A DNA stretch of 64,000 nucleotides from DATFQE01 sp963733845. GTDB lineage: Bacteria > Actinomycetota > Thermoleophilia > Gaiellales > Gaiellaceae. Of the stretch, positions 29,385 to 38,078 are shown one piece after another. Below the pieces are notes generated by a model, which did not search any database, was not told the DNA's origin, and was given only the letters and a program-made list of their open reading frames with translations. The DNA lies in assembly GCA_963733845.1 (NCBI GenBank), contig CAVTEM010000009.1, forward strand, positions 1-64,000, given 5' to 3'. Numbering within the stretch: the first letter of the stretch is position 1; every line of letters begins with the position of its first letter. A program made the position numbers and the translations under genes.

Positions 29385-30103
29385 GCGAGCTCGAGCTTCG
29401 CCTGAAGAGCCTCGGCCGCGAGCTGGCGCTGCCCGAGCCGCCGGATCTCGCGCCGGGCGTCCTGCGCCGGATCGCCGAGCCCGCCCGGCCGCGACTGCTC
29501 CGCCGTCGCGCCGTGCTGGTCGCGATCGCCGCGGCCGTCGTCGCCGTCGGCGCCGTCCTGGCGGTTCCGCCGGCGAGGAGCGCGATCTTCGACTTCTTCG
29601 GCATCGGCAGCGCCGAGATCCGCCTGGTCGACGAGCTCCCGGAGGTCGACACGGGCGTGCCGCTGAACCTCGGCGACGAGACCTCGCTCGAGGCCGCGCG
29701 TGGACGGGAGCCCAAGCCGCTCGAACCGCGCGGAGAGGAGCTGGGTGAGCCTGATGCGGTGTTCGTCGCCGGCCACGATCTGGGAGCGCCGCTCACGTTC
29801 GTCTGGGGCGACCCCGAGCGTCCGCGGCTGCTCCTGACCCAGGTCAGCGGCCGCTTCAACTTCGAGAAGCTCGTCCAGTCCAACGAGGGCGGGATCACGC
29901 TCGTGCAGGTGAACGGCGAGAACGCCATCTGGATCGAGGGCGAGCCGCACGTGATCTTCTACGAGAACGAGCAAGGCGGGGCGGACCTGCCCGGGCGGCT
30001 GGCGCGTAACACGCTCGTGTGGTCGCGGGGCCCCGTCACGCTGCGGCTCGAGGGCGATCTCTCTCAGGAAGACGCCGAGCGGATCGCCCGGTCGGTTCGC
30101 TGA
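29381..30103 (+). CDS. Single-pass membrane protein, probable anti-sigma factor
   Basis: 240 residues: a cytoplasmic N-terminus of about 45 residues (MSELELRLKSLGRELALPEP), one membrane helix (LVAIAAAVVAVGAVLAVPPA, about 48-67), and an external domain of about 170 residues ending EDAERIARSVR. No zinc HxxxCxxC motif is visible. Translational coupling to the ECF sigma gene and the topology support an anti-sigma role; homology does not prove it. Confidence 0.6.
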   Translation: MSELELRLKSLGRELALPEPPDLAPGVLRRIAEPARPRLLRRRAVLVAIAAAVVAVGAVLAVPPARSAIFDFFGIGSAEIRLVDELPEVDTGVPLNLGDETSLEAARGREPKPLEPRGEELGEPDAVFVAGHDLGAPLTFVWGDPERPRLLLTQVSGRFNFEKLVQSNEGGITLVQVNGENAIWIEGEPHVIFYENEQGGADLPGRLARNTLVWSRGPVTLRLEGDLSQEDAERIARSVR

Positions 30104-30159
30104 CGGAACCGCGGACTCGCACGCGGTGTAGAGACAGAAACGACCGGAAGGAGACGCAC

Positions 30160-30666
30160 ATGCGCACGCTGCTCTTGACGCTCGTCGCGGCAGGGGCGCT
30201 CGCGGTGGCGGGCACGGCCTCCGCGGGCGGCTGGGCGACGGCGGGCGTCAGCCCGGTTCCCGACAACCCCACGGCCGGGTCGACCTGGGACGCGAAGATC
30301 ACGATCCTCCAGCACGGCCAGACCCCGCTCGAGGGCGTCTCTCCGACGATCTCGCTGATCGGGACCGACGGAGAGAAGGTGACGTTCCCGGCGGAGCCGA
30401 CCGGTGACCCGGGCGTGTACCTGGCGAAGGTCGAGTTCCCGGCCGCAGGCTCGTGGTCGTACGAGATCTACGACGGCTTCACGCAGTACGGCGGCGCGCA
30501 GATGCACACGTTCGGCGCCATCGAGGTCGGGGCCGCGGGCTCCGGCTCCTCCGGCTTCGATCTGCCCGCTCTGCCGCTGACGGCAGGCTTGCTGGCACTC
30601 GGCGCCCTCGTCGCGCTGTTCTTCGGGATGCGGCGGCTGCGCCCGCGCCCGGCACCTCAGCTCTAA
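30160..30666 (+). CDS. YtkA/FixH-like secreted protein with C-terminal membrane anchor
   Basis: 168 residues. Signal peptide ending near ASAGG, a beta-sandwich domain (WDAKITILQHGQTPLEG, VYLAKVEFPAAGSWSYEI) like YtkA/FixH proteins linked to copper or cytochrome oxidase, a Gly/Ser linker and a C-terminal membrane helix (LTAGLLALGALVALFFGM) followed by basic residues. GGAAGGAG precedes ATG 30160. It lies 56 nt after the putative anti-sigma gene and may be a target or part of the same regulon. Confidence 0.75.
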   Translation: MRTLLLTLVAAGALAVAGTASAGGWATAGVSPVPDNPTAGSTWDAKITILQHGQTPLEGVSPTISLIGTDGEKVTFPAEPTGDPGVYLAKVEFPAAGSWSYEIYDGFTQYGGAQMHTFGAIEVGAAGSGSSGFDLPALPLTAGLLALGALVALFFGMRRLRPRPAPQL

Positions 30667-30678
30667 CCGTGACGAGAA

Positions 30679-30706
30679 GGGCAGGGCCGCTCAGGCGGTC
30701 CTGCCC
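30679..30706 (+). terminator. Hairpin after the YtkA-like gene
   Basis: GGGCAGGGCCGC (30679-30690) pairs with GCGGTCCTGCCC (30695-30706) over a TCAG loop with one G-T wobble. It starts 13 nt after the stop; a T-rich stretch (TCCTTTAAC) lies 20 nt further on. Confidence 0.65.
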
Positions 30707-30812
30707 ATCACCTGTTAGGAGTCCTTTAACTTGCGTTTCCTTTTCGTTTCGTAGGGCGATTTACCCCTTCAGGGTGAGATCCAGGATCGCCAAACAGCCG
30801 AAGTAGGTGCAC

Positions 30813-31016
30813 ATGGCGTCCACTGACCTACAGACTCTCGTCGAGACCGAGTCCGAGCGGATCGAGCGGTGGCGCGCCGAGGAGCTCGAGCGGGCAGGGT
30901 ACGAGCCCAGCTCTGCGGCGAAGATCGCGGTGCGGCCTGACATCGATCTTCATCTCGCGATCGATCTCCTCGCGCGTGGCTGTCAGCCCGATCTCGCGCT
31001 GAAGATCCTGCTCTAG
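30813..31016 (+). CDS. Small hypothetical protein, 67 residues
   Basis: Starts ASTDLQTLVETESERIERW and ends LARGCQPDLALKILL. Helical, charged, no membrane segment. The second half (AVRPDIDLHLAIDLLARGC) recalls short helical proteins found near lgt in this group, but I cannot name a family. An AT-richer stretch (30707-30800) in front probably holds its promoter. In-frame GTG 30807 is an alternative start. Confidence 0.55.
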   Translation: MASTDLQTLVETESERIERWRAEELERAGYEPSSAAKIAVRPDIDLHLAIDLLARGCQPDLALKILL

Positions 31017-31053
31017 CAGCAGGCATTCGCGCGCGCGGGCAGAATCAGCGCCC

Positions 31054-31938
31054 GTGATGCCGCTCGCCTCGATTCCGTCGCCCGACTCGGGCGTCTTCGA
31101 GCTCGGTCCGCTGTCGCTGCACATGTACGGGCTGATGCTGCTGCTCGGAATCGCCGCGTGCATCGGTCTGACGGGCCTGCGCTGGACGCGGCGGGGCGGC
31201 GACTGGGACCTCGTGCTGCGCGTGGCGGTGTGGGGCGTCGCCTTCGGGATCGTCGGAGCTCGCCTCTACCACGTGATCACGAGCTGGGACGAGGTCCCCG
31301 ATGAGTGGTGGGGCGTGTTCGCCGTCTGGAAGGGCGGCCTCGGGGTCTGGGGCGGGATCCTGCTCGGGTGCATCGCCGGCGCGGTGGTCGTGCGGAAGTC
31401 GGGCGAGAGCGTCGCCGCGTTCGCCGACGCCGTCGCACCTGGTCTCCTGGTCGCGCAGGCGATCGGGCGGGTGGGCAACTGGTGGAACCAGGAGCTCTTC
31501 GGCGAGCCGACCGACGTCTCCTGGGCGCTCGAGATCGACATCGAGCACCGCCCGCCGGACTTCGTCGACTCGGAGACCTTCCACCCGACCTTCCTCTACG
31601 AGGGGCTCTGGAACCTGTTCGCCGCCGGCGTCCTGCTGCTCGTCGACCGCTTCTTCCGCATCCGTCCGCCCGCGCTGTTCGCGCTCTACATCTCGCTCTA
31701 CACGGCGTTCCGCATGTACGAGGAGACACTGCGGATCGACAGCTCGCACGAGCTCTGGGGCCAGCGCCTGAACTTCTGGGTCGCGCTCGTGCTGTTCGTG
31801 CTCGCGACCGCGTTCTTCATCTGGTGGCAGCTCGTGCGGCCGTGGCGGCTGCGCCGACGTGGGGTGCGCGCGGCCGATCCGGTCACGCGCGGCCCGGCGA
31901 TGGCGATCCCGAAGAAGCGCGTCCGACCCCAGCGCTAG
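31054..31938 (+). CDS. lgt: Prolipoprotein diacylglyceryl transferase
   Basis: 294 residues, seven membrane helices. Transfers diacylglycerol from phosphatidylglycerol to the lipobox cysteine of prolipoproteins. Signatures: GARLYHVIT, KGGLGVWGGILLG, AIGRVGNWWNQELFG (the Lgt signature with its essential Arg and Asn) and HPTFLYEGLWN. GTG 31054 or ATG 31057. Substrates in this window include the lipoproteins at 48421 and 56180. Followed by scpA after 10 nt. Confidence 0.95.
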   Translation: MMPLASIPSPDSGVFELGPLSLHMYGLMLLLGIAACIGLTGLRWTRRGGDWDLVLRVAVWGVAFGIVGARLYHVITSWDEVPDEWWGVFAVWKGGLGVWGGILLGCIAGAVVVRKSGESVAAFADAVAPGLLVAQAIGRVGNWWNQELFGEPTDVSWALEIDIEHRPPDFVDSETFHPTFLYEGLWNLFAAGVLLLVDRFFRIRPPALFALYISLYTAFRMYEETLRIDSSHELWGQRLNFWVALVLFVLATAFFIWWQLVRPWRLRRRGVRAADPVTRGPAMAIPKKRVRPQR

Positions 31939-31941
31939 CGT
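31936..31941 (+). promoter_or_regulatory. Leaderless-type -10 element (TAGCGT)
   Basis: TAGCGT overlaps the lgt stop (TAG) and is followed by 7 nt and GTG 31949 of scpA. Confidence 0.4.
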
Positions 31942-31948
31942 CCGACGG

Positions 31949-32704
31949 GTGATCGTCGGGGAGCTCGATCTCGACCTCGAGGCGTTCGAGGGTCCGTTCG
32001 ACCTGTTGCTGACGCTCGTGCTCAAGGACGAGCTGCCGGCCGGCGACGTCGACGTGGCCGGGATCGTGGCCGAGTTCTGCGAGCGCCTGGCCGAGCGGGA
32101 CGAGCTCGACCTGGAGGCGTGCGGCGAGTTCCTCGTCCTCGTGGCCGGGCTGCTGGAGCTCAAGGTGCGCGCGCTCTTCGGTCTGGGCGAGGGGGAGGAC
32201 GAGCTCGACCTCGACCCGGACGAGGCCGCGGCCGACCTGGCCGCAAGACTCGCCGAGTACCGGCGCATCCGCGAGGCGGCGGCGTGGCTCGCGGAGCGGC
32301 TCGACGGCGAGCGCTTCTTCCGCGTCGGGCCGTCGGCGCTGGCTCCCGTTCCCGTTCGGCAGCTGGCGCAGCAGGATCCGGCTCAGCTTGCGGAGGCGCT
32401 GCGGGCGCTGGCGGCGGAGCCTCCCGCGGTGTCGCTGTCGCACATGGCGCTGCGGTTTCCGCCGGTGTCGGTCTTCCTCGCGCGCTTTCGGGCGTTGCTC
32501 TCGCGGCGCTCGCGCTTCGACTTCGACGGCGAGGTCGCCGAGCTGTCCCGCGTCGAGCAGGCGGTCGCGTTCCTCGCGCTGCTCGAGCTGCGGAAGAGCG
32601 GGGAGGTGGCGCTCGAGCAGGCGGCGCCGTTCGCGCCGATTCGTGTGACGAGGGCGGCGCCGATGCGCGAGGAGGTGAGCGCGTGGAGCGCACGCTCCGC
32701 CTGA
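31949..32704 (+). CDS. scpA: Segregation and condensation protein A (kleisin)
   Basis: 251 residues. N-terminal kleisin region LEAFEGPFDLLLTLV is the family hallmark, followed by helical blocks (EFLVLVAGLLELKVRALF) and a C-terminal winged-helix (VAFLALLELRKSGEVALEQ) that binds the SMC head. With ScpB and SMC it compacts and segregates the chromosome. It overlaps scpB by 22 nt. Confidence 0.92.
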   Translation: MIVGELDLDLEAFEGPFDLLLTLVLKDELPAGDVDVAGIVAEFCERLAERDELDLEACGEFLVLVAGLLELKVRALFGLGEGEDELDLDPDEAAADLAARLAEYRRIREAAAWLAERLDGERFFRVGPSALAPVPVRQLAQQDPAQLAEALRALAAEPPAVSLSHMALRFPPVSVFLARFRALLSRRSRFDFDGEVAELSRVEQAVAFLALLELRKSGEVALEQAAPFAPIRVTRAAPMREEVSAWSARSA

Positions 32705-33286
32705 TCTCGTCGAACCCGGCCGACCGGCTGGCGCGGACGACTCGAGGCGCTGCTCGTGGTGGCGAGCGCGCCGCTGTCGCTGGAGGAGCTCGTCGCGGCG
32801 GCGGACGACGACGCGGAGCGGATCGAGACCGCGCTCGCGCTGCTCGGCGAGCGCTACCGGGAGGGCCGCAGCGGGATCGTGCTGGAGCGGGTCGCGGGCG
32901 GGTGGGCGTTCCGCGCGGCGCGCGAGGCCTCGGAGGCGTGCTCGCGCCTGTTCGAACGGCCGGTAGAGCGCGGCCTGTCGGGTGCGGCTCTGGAGACGCT
33001 GGCGATCGTCGCGTACCTGGGGCCGGTGACGCGGCCGGAGATCGCGCGGGTGCGCGGGGTCGCGGCGGACTCGGTGGTGGCGGGCCTGGTCGAGCGCGGG
33101 TTGATCGCCGAGGCCGGGCGCGACGAGCACGCGGGCGGCGCGGTGCGCTACCGCACGACGCCGCTCTTCGAGCGCGTGTTCGGCCTCGAGTCGCTGGCGG
33201 CGCTCCCGCGGCTGGACGACCTCGGCGGCGACGCCGAAGAGCTCCGCGAGCGCCTCGAGGCGATCGCGGAGAAGCGCCCGGCGTAA
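32683..33286 (+). CDS. scpB: Segregation and condensation protein B, one frame break
   Basis: Tandem winged-helix partner of ScpA. GTG 32683 lies 7 nt after a GAGGAGG ribosome site inside scpA and opens MERTLRLISSNPADRLART; the frame then gains one base (ACG-A-CTCGAG near 32741) and continues ALLVVASAPLSLEELVAAA to the stop. Family motifs: LETLAIVAYLGPVTRPEIARVRGV and GLIAEAGRDEHAGG. The frame after the break alone would lack the first helix. A hairpin follows the stop. Confidence 0.88.
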
Positions 33287-33290
33287 GCCT

Positions 33291-33315
33291 TCCCCACCCC
33301 TTCAAGGGGTGGGGA
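33291..33315 (+). terminator. Hairpin after scpB
   Basis: TCCCCACCCC (33291-33300) pairs perfectly with GGGGTGGGGA (33306-33315) over TTCAA. Located 5 nt after the scpB stop. No T-run. Confidence 0.65.
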
Positions 33316-33411
33316 GTTGGAGCCCTTCCACCCGCCACCCGCGGTCGAGCGTACCCGCCGAACGCGCACCTGTTCGTGCCGAGTCTGCGCCGACACGGTC
33401 AACATTCGTTC

Positions 33412-34308
33412 GTGCGCCTCAACGCCTACCTCGCGCGCGCCGGCGTCGCCTCCCGGCGCGGCGCCGACGAGTTGATCAAGGCCGGGCGGGTCACCGTCAA
33501 CGGCGAAGCCGGGCAGCTGAACACCTTCGTCGAGGCCGGCGACGCCGTCGAGCTCGACGGGCGGCCGCTCGCGCCGCAGCGGCTCGCCTACGTGCTGCTG
33601 CACAAACCGGCCGGTGTCGTCACCACCGCCCGCGACCCGCACGGGCGGCCGACCGTCGTCGGGCTGCTCCCGGCCGAGCCGCGCGTCGTGCCCGTGGGCC
33701 GGCTCGACGCGGACACCACGGGCGCGCTCCTGCTCACCAACGACGGGCCGCTCGCACACCGGCTCGCGCACCCGCGCTACGAGGTGGAAAAGGTCTACGA
33801 GGCCGAGGTCGAGGGTCGCCCCGACCGGGCCACGCTCGCACTGCTCCGGGAGGGCGTCGAGCTCGAGGACGGACGCACGGCGCCCGCCGAAGCGCAGCTA
33901 CTCGGCCCGCACCTGGTCGAGCTCACGCTCCACGAGGGCCGCAAACACCAGGTCAAGCGCATGCTCGAGGCGCTCGGACACCCCGTCCGCCGCCTGCACC
34001 GCAGCCGCTACGGCGGCCTGAGGCTCGGCGAGCTCGGGCCCGGCGAGTGGCGGGAGCTCGAAGACGACGAGGTCGAGCTGCTCAGATCCGCCCCACGGCG
34101 CTACGGCCGCGTGACCCCCGCGGCTAACGCTGCACGAACCCCATCCGCTCGAGCATCGCGCCCAGCGTCGGGGCGGAAGCCTCCCGCGCCTTCTCGGCGC
34201 CTTGTTCCAGCAGGCGCCGCAGCTCGCCCTCGTCGGCGCGCAGCTCCTCGTACCGGGTCCGGATCGGCTCGAGCAGCGCCACGACCGCATCGCCCACGTC
34301 CTGCTTGA
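33412..34308 (+). CDS. rluB: Pseudouridine synthase RluB/RsuA family
   Basis: Modifies large-subunit or small-subunit rRNA uridines. N-terminal S4 domain (RLNAYLARAGVASRRGADEL), then the catalytic domain with VPVGRLDADTTGALLL (the catalytic Asp) and HEGRKHQVKRMLEALGHPV. GTG 33412 fits the family start. The homologous part ends near nt 34085. In frame it runs to 34308, overlapping trpS by 185 nt with a low-complexity Arg/Pro/Ala tail; a single frame change would instead stop at TAA 34125-34127, sharing CTAA with the trpS stop. I find the shorter end more credible. Confidence 0.85.
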   Translation: MRLNAYLARAGVASRRGADELIKAGRVTVNGEAGQLNTFVEAGDAVELDGRPLAPQRLAYVLLHKPAGVVTTARDPHGRPTVVGLLPAEPRVVPVGRLDADTTGALLLTNDGPLAHRLAHPRYEVEKVYEAEVEGRPDRATLALLREGVELEDGRTAPAEAQLLGPHLVELTLHEGRKHQVKRMLEALGHPVRRLHRSRYGGLRLGELGPGEWRELEDDEVELLRSAPRRYGRVTPAANAARTPSARASRPASGRKPPAPSRRLVPAGAAARPRRRAAPRTGSGSARAAPRPHRPRPA

Positions 34309-35107
34309 ACGCGCCGTAGCCCTGGCCGTCGTAGCGCGACTCGATCCCTTCGATCGGCTCGCCGGTCGCCACGTGCAGGATCTCGATCAGGTTCGAGATC
34401 CCGGGCTTCCCGTCCGGGTCGTACACGACGTCGCGGCCCGAGTCGGTCACCGCCGAGCGGAACTTCTTCACGATCGCCTCGGGCGGGTCGAGCATGCCGA
34501 TCGTCCCCTGGGGCGTGCCGCCCGTCGTCGACATCTTCCGGTCGGGCTCCTGCAGGTCCATGATCCGCGCGCCGACCTCCGGATAGATCCCCTCGGGCAG
34601 GACGAAGGTCTCGCCGAAGCGCGCGTTGAACCGCTCCGCGACGTCGCGCGCCAGCTCGAGGTGCTGCCGCTGGTCGTCGCCGATCGGCACACGGTCGGTC
34701 TGGTAGAGCAGGATGTCGCCGGCCATCAGCGCCGGGTAGGTGAAGAGCGCCGAAGAGACGAACTCCTGCCGGTCGCCCTTGTCCTTGAACTGGGTCATCC
34801 GGCGCAGCTCGCCGAAGCTCGTGACCGAGCCCAGCAGCCAGGCGGCCTCGGCGTGCGCGGACACGTGGCTCTGGCAGAAGACGGTCGAGCGCTCGGGGTC
34901 GAGCCCGGTCGCGAACAGCATCGCGGCCAGGTCGAGGGAGCGCGCCCGCAGGTCGTCCGGGTCGTACTCGACGGTGATCGAGTGCAGGTCGACGATGCAG
35001 AAGAAGGCCTCGCCGAGCTCCTGCGTGGCCGCGTACTGGCGGAAGCCGCCGCTGAGGTTGCCGAGGTGCTTGCTGCCCGTCGGCTGGATGCCGGAGAAGA
35101 CTCTCAT
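34124..35107 (-). CDS. trpS: Tryptophanyl-tRNA synthetase
   Basis: 327 residues, class I synthetase. ATP-binding HIGH-like motif in PTGSKHLGN (about residue 10), KMSKS-like motif in DRKMSTTGG (about residue 190), and the tryptophan-binding region GDRQEFVSSALFTYPALMAGD split by usual family spacing. ATG 35107 overlaps the trpA stop (ATGA), so Trp-tRNA charging is translated with the Trp biosynthetic operon, which places it under the same attenuator. Confidence 0.95.
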   Translation of the reverse strand: MRVFSGIQPTGSKHLGNLSGGFRQYAATQELGEAFFCIVDLHSITVEYDPDDLRARSLDLAAMLFATGLDPERSTVFCQSHVSAHAEAAWLLGSVTSFGELRRMTQFKDKGDRQEFVSSALFTYPALMAGDILLYQTDRVPIGDDQRQHLELARDVAERFNARFGETFVLPEGIYPEVGARIMDLQEPDRKMSTTGGTPQGTIGMLDPPEAIVKKFRSAVTDSGRDVVYDPDGKPGISNLIEILHVATGEPIEGIESRYDGQGYGAFKQDVGDAVVALLEPIRTRYEELRADEGELRRLLEQGAEKAREASAPTLGAMLERMGFVQR

Positions 35108-35823
35108 CGTCCTCCGATTATCCCCACGGGTGCGTCGATCGACGCCCGGAGCGAGCGGACGAAGTCCCGCAGCGCGTCAGGGCCGTCCTCGGCCACCTCG
35201 AGCGCGCGCGACCCGACGACGACGCCGTCGACGAGCTCGGCGGCCGCGGCGGCCTGCTCCGGTGTCGAGATCCCGAAGCCGGCGTAGAGCGGCAGGTCGG
35301 TGGCTGCTCTGGCCCGGCCGGCGAGGCCCGCGAGCGAGGGGGAGAGGCGCTCGCGGGCTCCGGTCGTGCCGGTCACGGTGACGAGATAGAGCCAGCCGTC
35401 GGTGTGCGCGGCGGCAAGCGAGATCCGCTCGTCGGTGGAGGTCGGCGCGACGAGCTGCACCCGGCGCAGGTCGGTGCGCTCGTCGGCAGGAAGGTCGGCC
35501 ACGATCAGGCTCGTCGCTCCGGCCGCCTCGGCGTCGGCGGCGAAGCGCTCGTAGCCGTACGCCTCGAGCAGGGAGGCGTAGGTCATGGGCACGAGCGGAA
35601 CGTCCACGCGCTCGCGCACGCGCGCAAGGCAGTCGAGGCAGGCGGCTGTCCTCATCCCCTGGGCGAGCGCGCGCTCGGCCGCTCGCCTGATCACCGGGCC
35701 GTCCGCCAGCGGGTCGGAGAACGGGAAGCCGAGCTCGACCAGGTCGGCGCCGCCCTCGACGGCCGCCTCCGCCAGCTCCGGAGCGTCCGGCCCGGCCATC
35801 AGGTAGATCGCGAGCGTCTTCAC
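35104..35823 (-). CDS. trpA: Tryptophan synthase alpha chain
   Basis: 239 residues, slightly short because the first helix of the usual N-terminus is missing; the protein begins MKTLAIYLMAGPDAPELAE. Cleaves indole-3-glycerol phosphate to indole. Catalytic Glu and Asp lie in DLVELGFPFSDPLADGP. Other family segments: VPLVPMTYASLLEAYG, LIVADLPADE, LYAGFGISTPEQA. GTG 35823 overlaps the trpB stop (GTGA). Confidence 0.95.
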   Translation of the reverse strand: MKTLAIYLMAGPDAPELAEAAVEGGADLVELGFPFSDPLADGPVIRRAAERALAQGMRTAACLDCLARVRERVDVPLVPMTYASLLEAYGYERFAADAEAAGATSLIVADLPADERTDLRRVQLVAPTSTDERISLAAAHTDGWLYLVTVTGTTGARERLSPSLAGLAGRARAATDLPLYAGFGISTPEQAAAAAELVDGVVVGSRALEVAEDGPDALRDFVRSLRASIDAPVGIIGGR

Positions 35824-36929
35824 GCCTCCTCCACCTGGCCGAGATCCTTGTCGCCGCGCCCGGACAGGCAGACGAGCACGAGCTCGGCGTCCAGCTCGGC
35901 CGCCCGCGCCAGCGCGTGCGCCGGCTCGAGCGCGGGCAGGATCCCCTCGGTCCGCGCGAGCCGGCGGAACGCGGCGAGCGCCTCCTCGTCCGTCGCGGTC
36001 AGGTACTCGGCTCGGCCGCTGTCGCGCAGGAACGCGTGCTCGGGGCCGACTCCCGGATAGTCGAGGCCGGCGGAGATCGACTCGGCGTCCAGCACCTGCC
36101 CGTCCTCGTCGGCGAGCACGGAGGAGCGCGCGCCGTGCAGCACCGCCGTCCGGCCGTCCGAGAGGCTGGCGGCGCCGCCGGCCTCGACCCCGACGAGCCG
36201 CACCGCGTCGTCCTCGAGGAAGCCGGCGAAGAGGCCGATCGCGTTCGAGCCGCCGCCGACGCAGGCCACGGCCGCCTCGGGCAGCCGTCCCTCGGCGGCA
36301 AGCAGCTGCTCCCTCGCCTCGAAGCCGATCACCGCCTGGAGCTCCCGCACGATCTCCGGGTAGGGGTGCGGACCGACGCAGGAGCCGATCAGGTAGTGCG
36401 TCGTCTCGACCGCGCCGATCCAGTCGCGAATCGCCTCGCTCGTCGCCTCGCGCAGCGTGGCCGTCCCGAAGGTCACCGGGCGGACCTCGGCGCCGAGCAG
36501 CCGCATCCGCTGGACGTTGGGGCTCTGGCGGCGCACGTCCTCCTCGCCCATGTAGACGACGCACTCGAGGCCGAAGCGCGCGCAGACGGTCGCGACCGCG
36601 ACGCCGTGCTGGCCGGCGCCGGTCTCGGCGACGATGCGCGTCTTGCCGAGCCGGAGCGCCAGGAGCGCCTGGCCGAGCGCGTTGTTCAGCTTGTGGGCCC
36701 CCGTGTGGAGCAGGTCCTCGCGCTTCAGGTAGAGCCGCTTACCGGGCGCGAACCGGCTGGCCAGCGTGAGCGGAGTCGGACGGCCGCCGAACGAGGACAG
36801 GAGCGCGTGCAGCTCGCCGTTGAAGCCGTCGTCGTCCCGCGCCTCCCGCCAGCCGCGCTCGAGCTCGTCGAGAGCCGGGATCACGGTTTCCGGCACGAAG
36901 CGCCCGCCGTAGTCGCCGTAGGTCAGCAC
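35820..36929 (-). CDS. trpB: Tryptophan synthase beta chain
   Basis: 369 residues, PLP enzyme that joins indole and serine. Starts LTYGDYGGRFVPETVIPAL; PLP lysine in HTGAHKLNNALGQ; VAETGAGQHGVA; phosphate-binding CVGGGSNAIG; substrate loop SGRGDKDL near the end. GTG 36929 overlaps the trpCF stop by 7 nt. The frame is open further upstream but family similarity begins here. Confidence 0.96.
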   Translation of the reverse strand: MLTYGDYGGRFVPETVIPALDELERGWREARDDDGFNGELHALLSSFGGRPTPLTLASRFAPGKRLYLKREDLLHTGAHKLNNALGQALLALRLGKTRIVAETGAGQHGVAVATVCARFGLECVVYMGEEDVRRQSPNVQRMRLLGAEVRPVTFGTATLREATSEAIRDWIGAVETTHYLIGSCVGPHPYPEIVRELQAVIGFEAREQLLAAEGRLPEAAVACVGGGSNAIGLFAGFLEDDAVRLVGVEAGGAASLSDGRTAVLHGARSSVLADEDGQVLDAESISAGLDYPGVGPEHAFLRDSGRAEYLTATDEEALAAFRRLARTEGILPALEPAHALARAAELDAELVLVCLSGRGDKDLGQVEEA

Positions 36930-38078
36930 CGGGCGGCCTCCACGAAGGCGCGCACGCGCGCGTGATCCTTCACCCCGGGTGAGGCCTCGAGCGACGAGCT
37001 CGCGTCCACTGCCCAGGGCCGAACGGCCTCGATCGCCGCGCCGACGTTCTCGGGCGAGAGGCCGCCCGCGAGCATCAGCCGCCCGCGAGCTGCGCGCGCC
37101 CGCTCCAGGTGCTCGGGATCGTCGTTCTGCCACGCACGGTCGACGACGCGCGCCACCTCCTGCCCGTCCCTGAGCAGGACGGCGTCGCGCCCGCGATGCC
37201 CGTTCTCGCGCTCGTAGCGCTGGACCAGATCGGCCGGGTACTCGGCGTCCTCTCCGACGACGACGGCGACCGAAAGCATGGTCTCGGGCACCGGCAGCAC
37301 GCGCTCGGCCCGCCGCGGGCTCTCCGCCAGGACGAAGCCGGCCAGGTCGGCGCCGGCCTCGGCGGCGGCGGCGACGTCGTCCTCGCGCGTGAGCCCACAG
37401 ACCTTCACGAGCGGCCGGGCGAGCAGGTCGCGGAGCTCGCCGGCCGGATCCCCGGCGCGCATCAGCGCCGAGCCGACGAGCACGGCGTCCGCGCCCGCCA
37501 GCTCCGCGGCCGCGGCCTGGGCCCGCGAGCCGATCCCGCTCTCCGCGATCACCACGCGGTCGCGGGGAGCACTTGCGACCAGCTCCAGCTGCGCTCGCCG
37601 GTCGATCCGGAAGGTGGCGAGGTCGCGCGCGTTGACGCCGATCGGATCGGCGCCGAGGCGCACCGCGCGGTCGAGCTCGTCGGCGTCGTGAGCCTCGACG
37701 AGGGCGTCCAGCCCGAGCTCGTTCGCAGCGCCGAGCAGCGCCGTCGCCTGCGCGTCGTCGAGGTCGCGCAGGAGCAGCAGCACGGCGTCGGCTCCCAGCT
37801 CGCGGAGCTCGGCCAGCTCGTCCCGGGTCGAGAAGAAGCCCTTCGCGAGCAGCGGCAGCCCCGTCGTCGCGCGGGCAGCCTCAGATCCTCGTTCGTGCCG
37901 CCGAAGCGCTCGTCCACGAGCACGGAGACCGCGGCCGCGCCGGCGCTCTCGAACGCCGGTCGCCAGGAGCGCCGGGTCGGCGTCCGGGTCGCAGGTCGCC
38001 GGCCGACGGCGAGCGCCGCTTCACCTCGGCGATCGCACCGAGGCCGGGCGCCGCCAGCGCGTCCCGGAAGCGTCCCAT
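36923..38078 (-). CDS. trpCF: Fused indole-3-glycerol-phosphate synthase / phosphoribosylanthranilate isomerase, frame break in the N-terminal part
   Basis: Two TIM-barrel enzymes in one chain. The TrpC part opens MGRFRDALAAPGLGAIAEVK, with RRSPSAGDL carrying the catalytic Lys region, VSVLVDERFGGTNEDL after a frame change, then IGVNARDLATF and VIAESGI. The TrpF part starts about residue 215 with RPLVKVCGLTREDD (catalytic Cys) and ends LSPENVGAAI...SSLEASPGVKDH. Net length shows one extra base, with breaks between 37870 and 38010. A TrpC-TrpF fusion in this order is known from enterobacteria; here it is an actinobacterial-type genome. ATG 38078 overlaps the trpD stop by one base. Confidence 0.88.
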
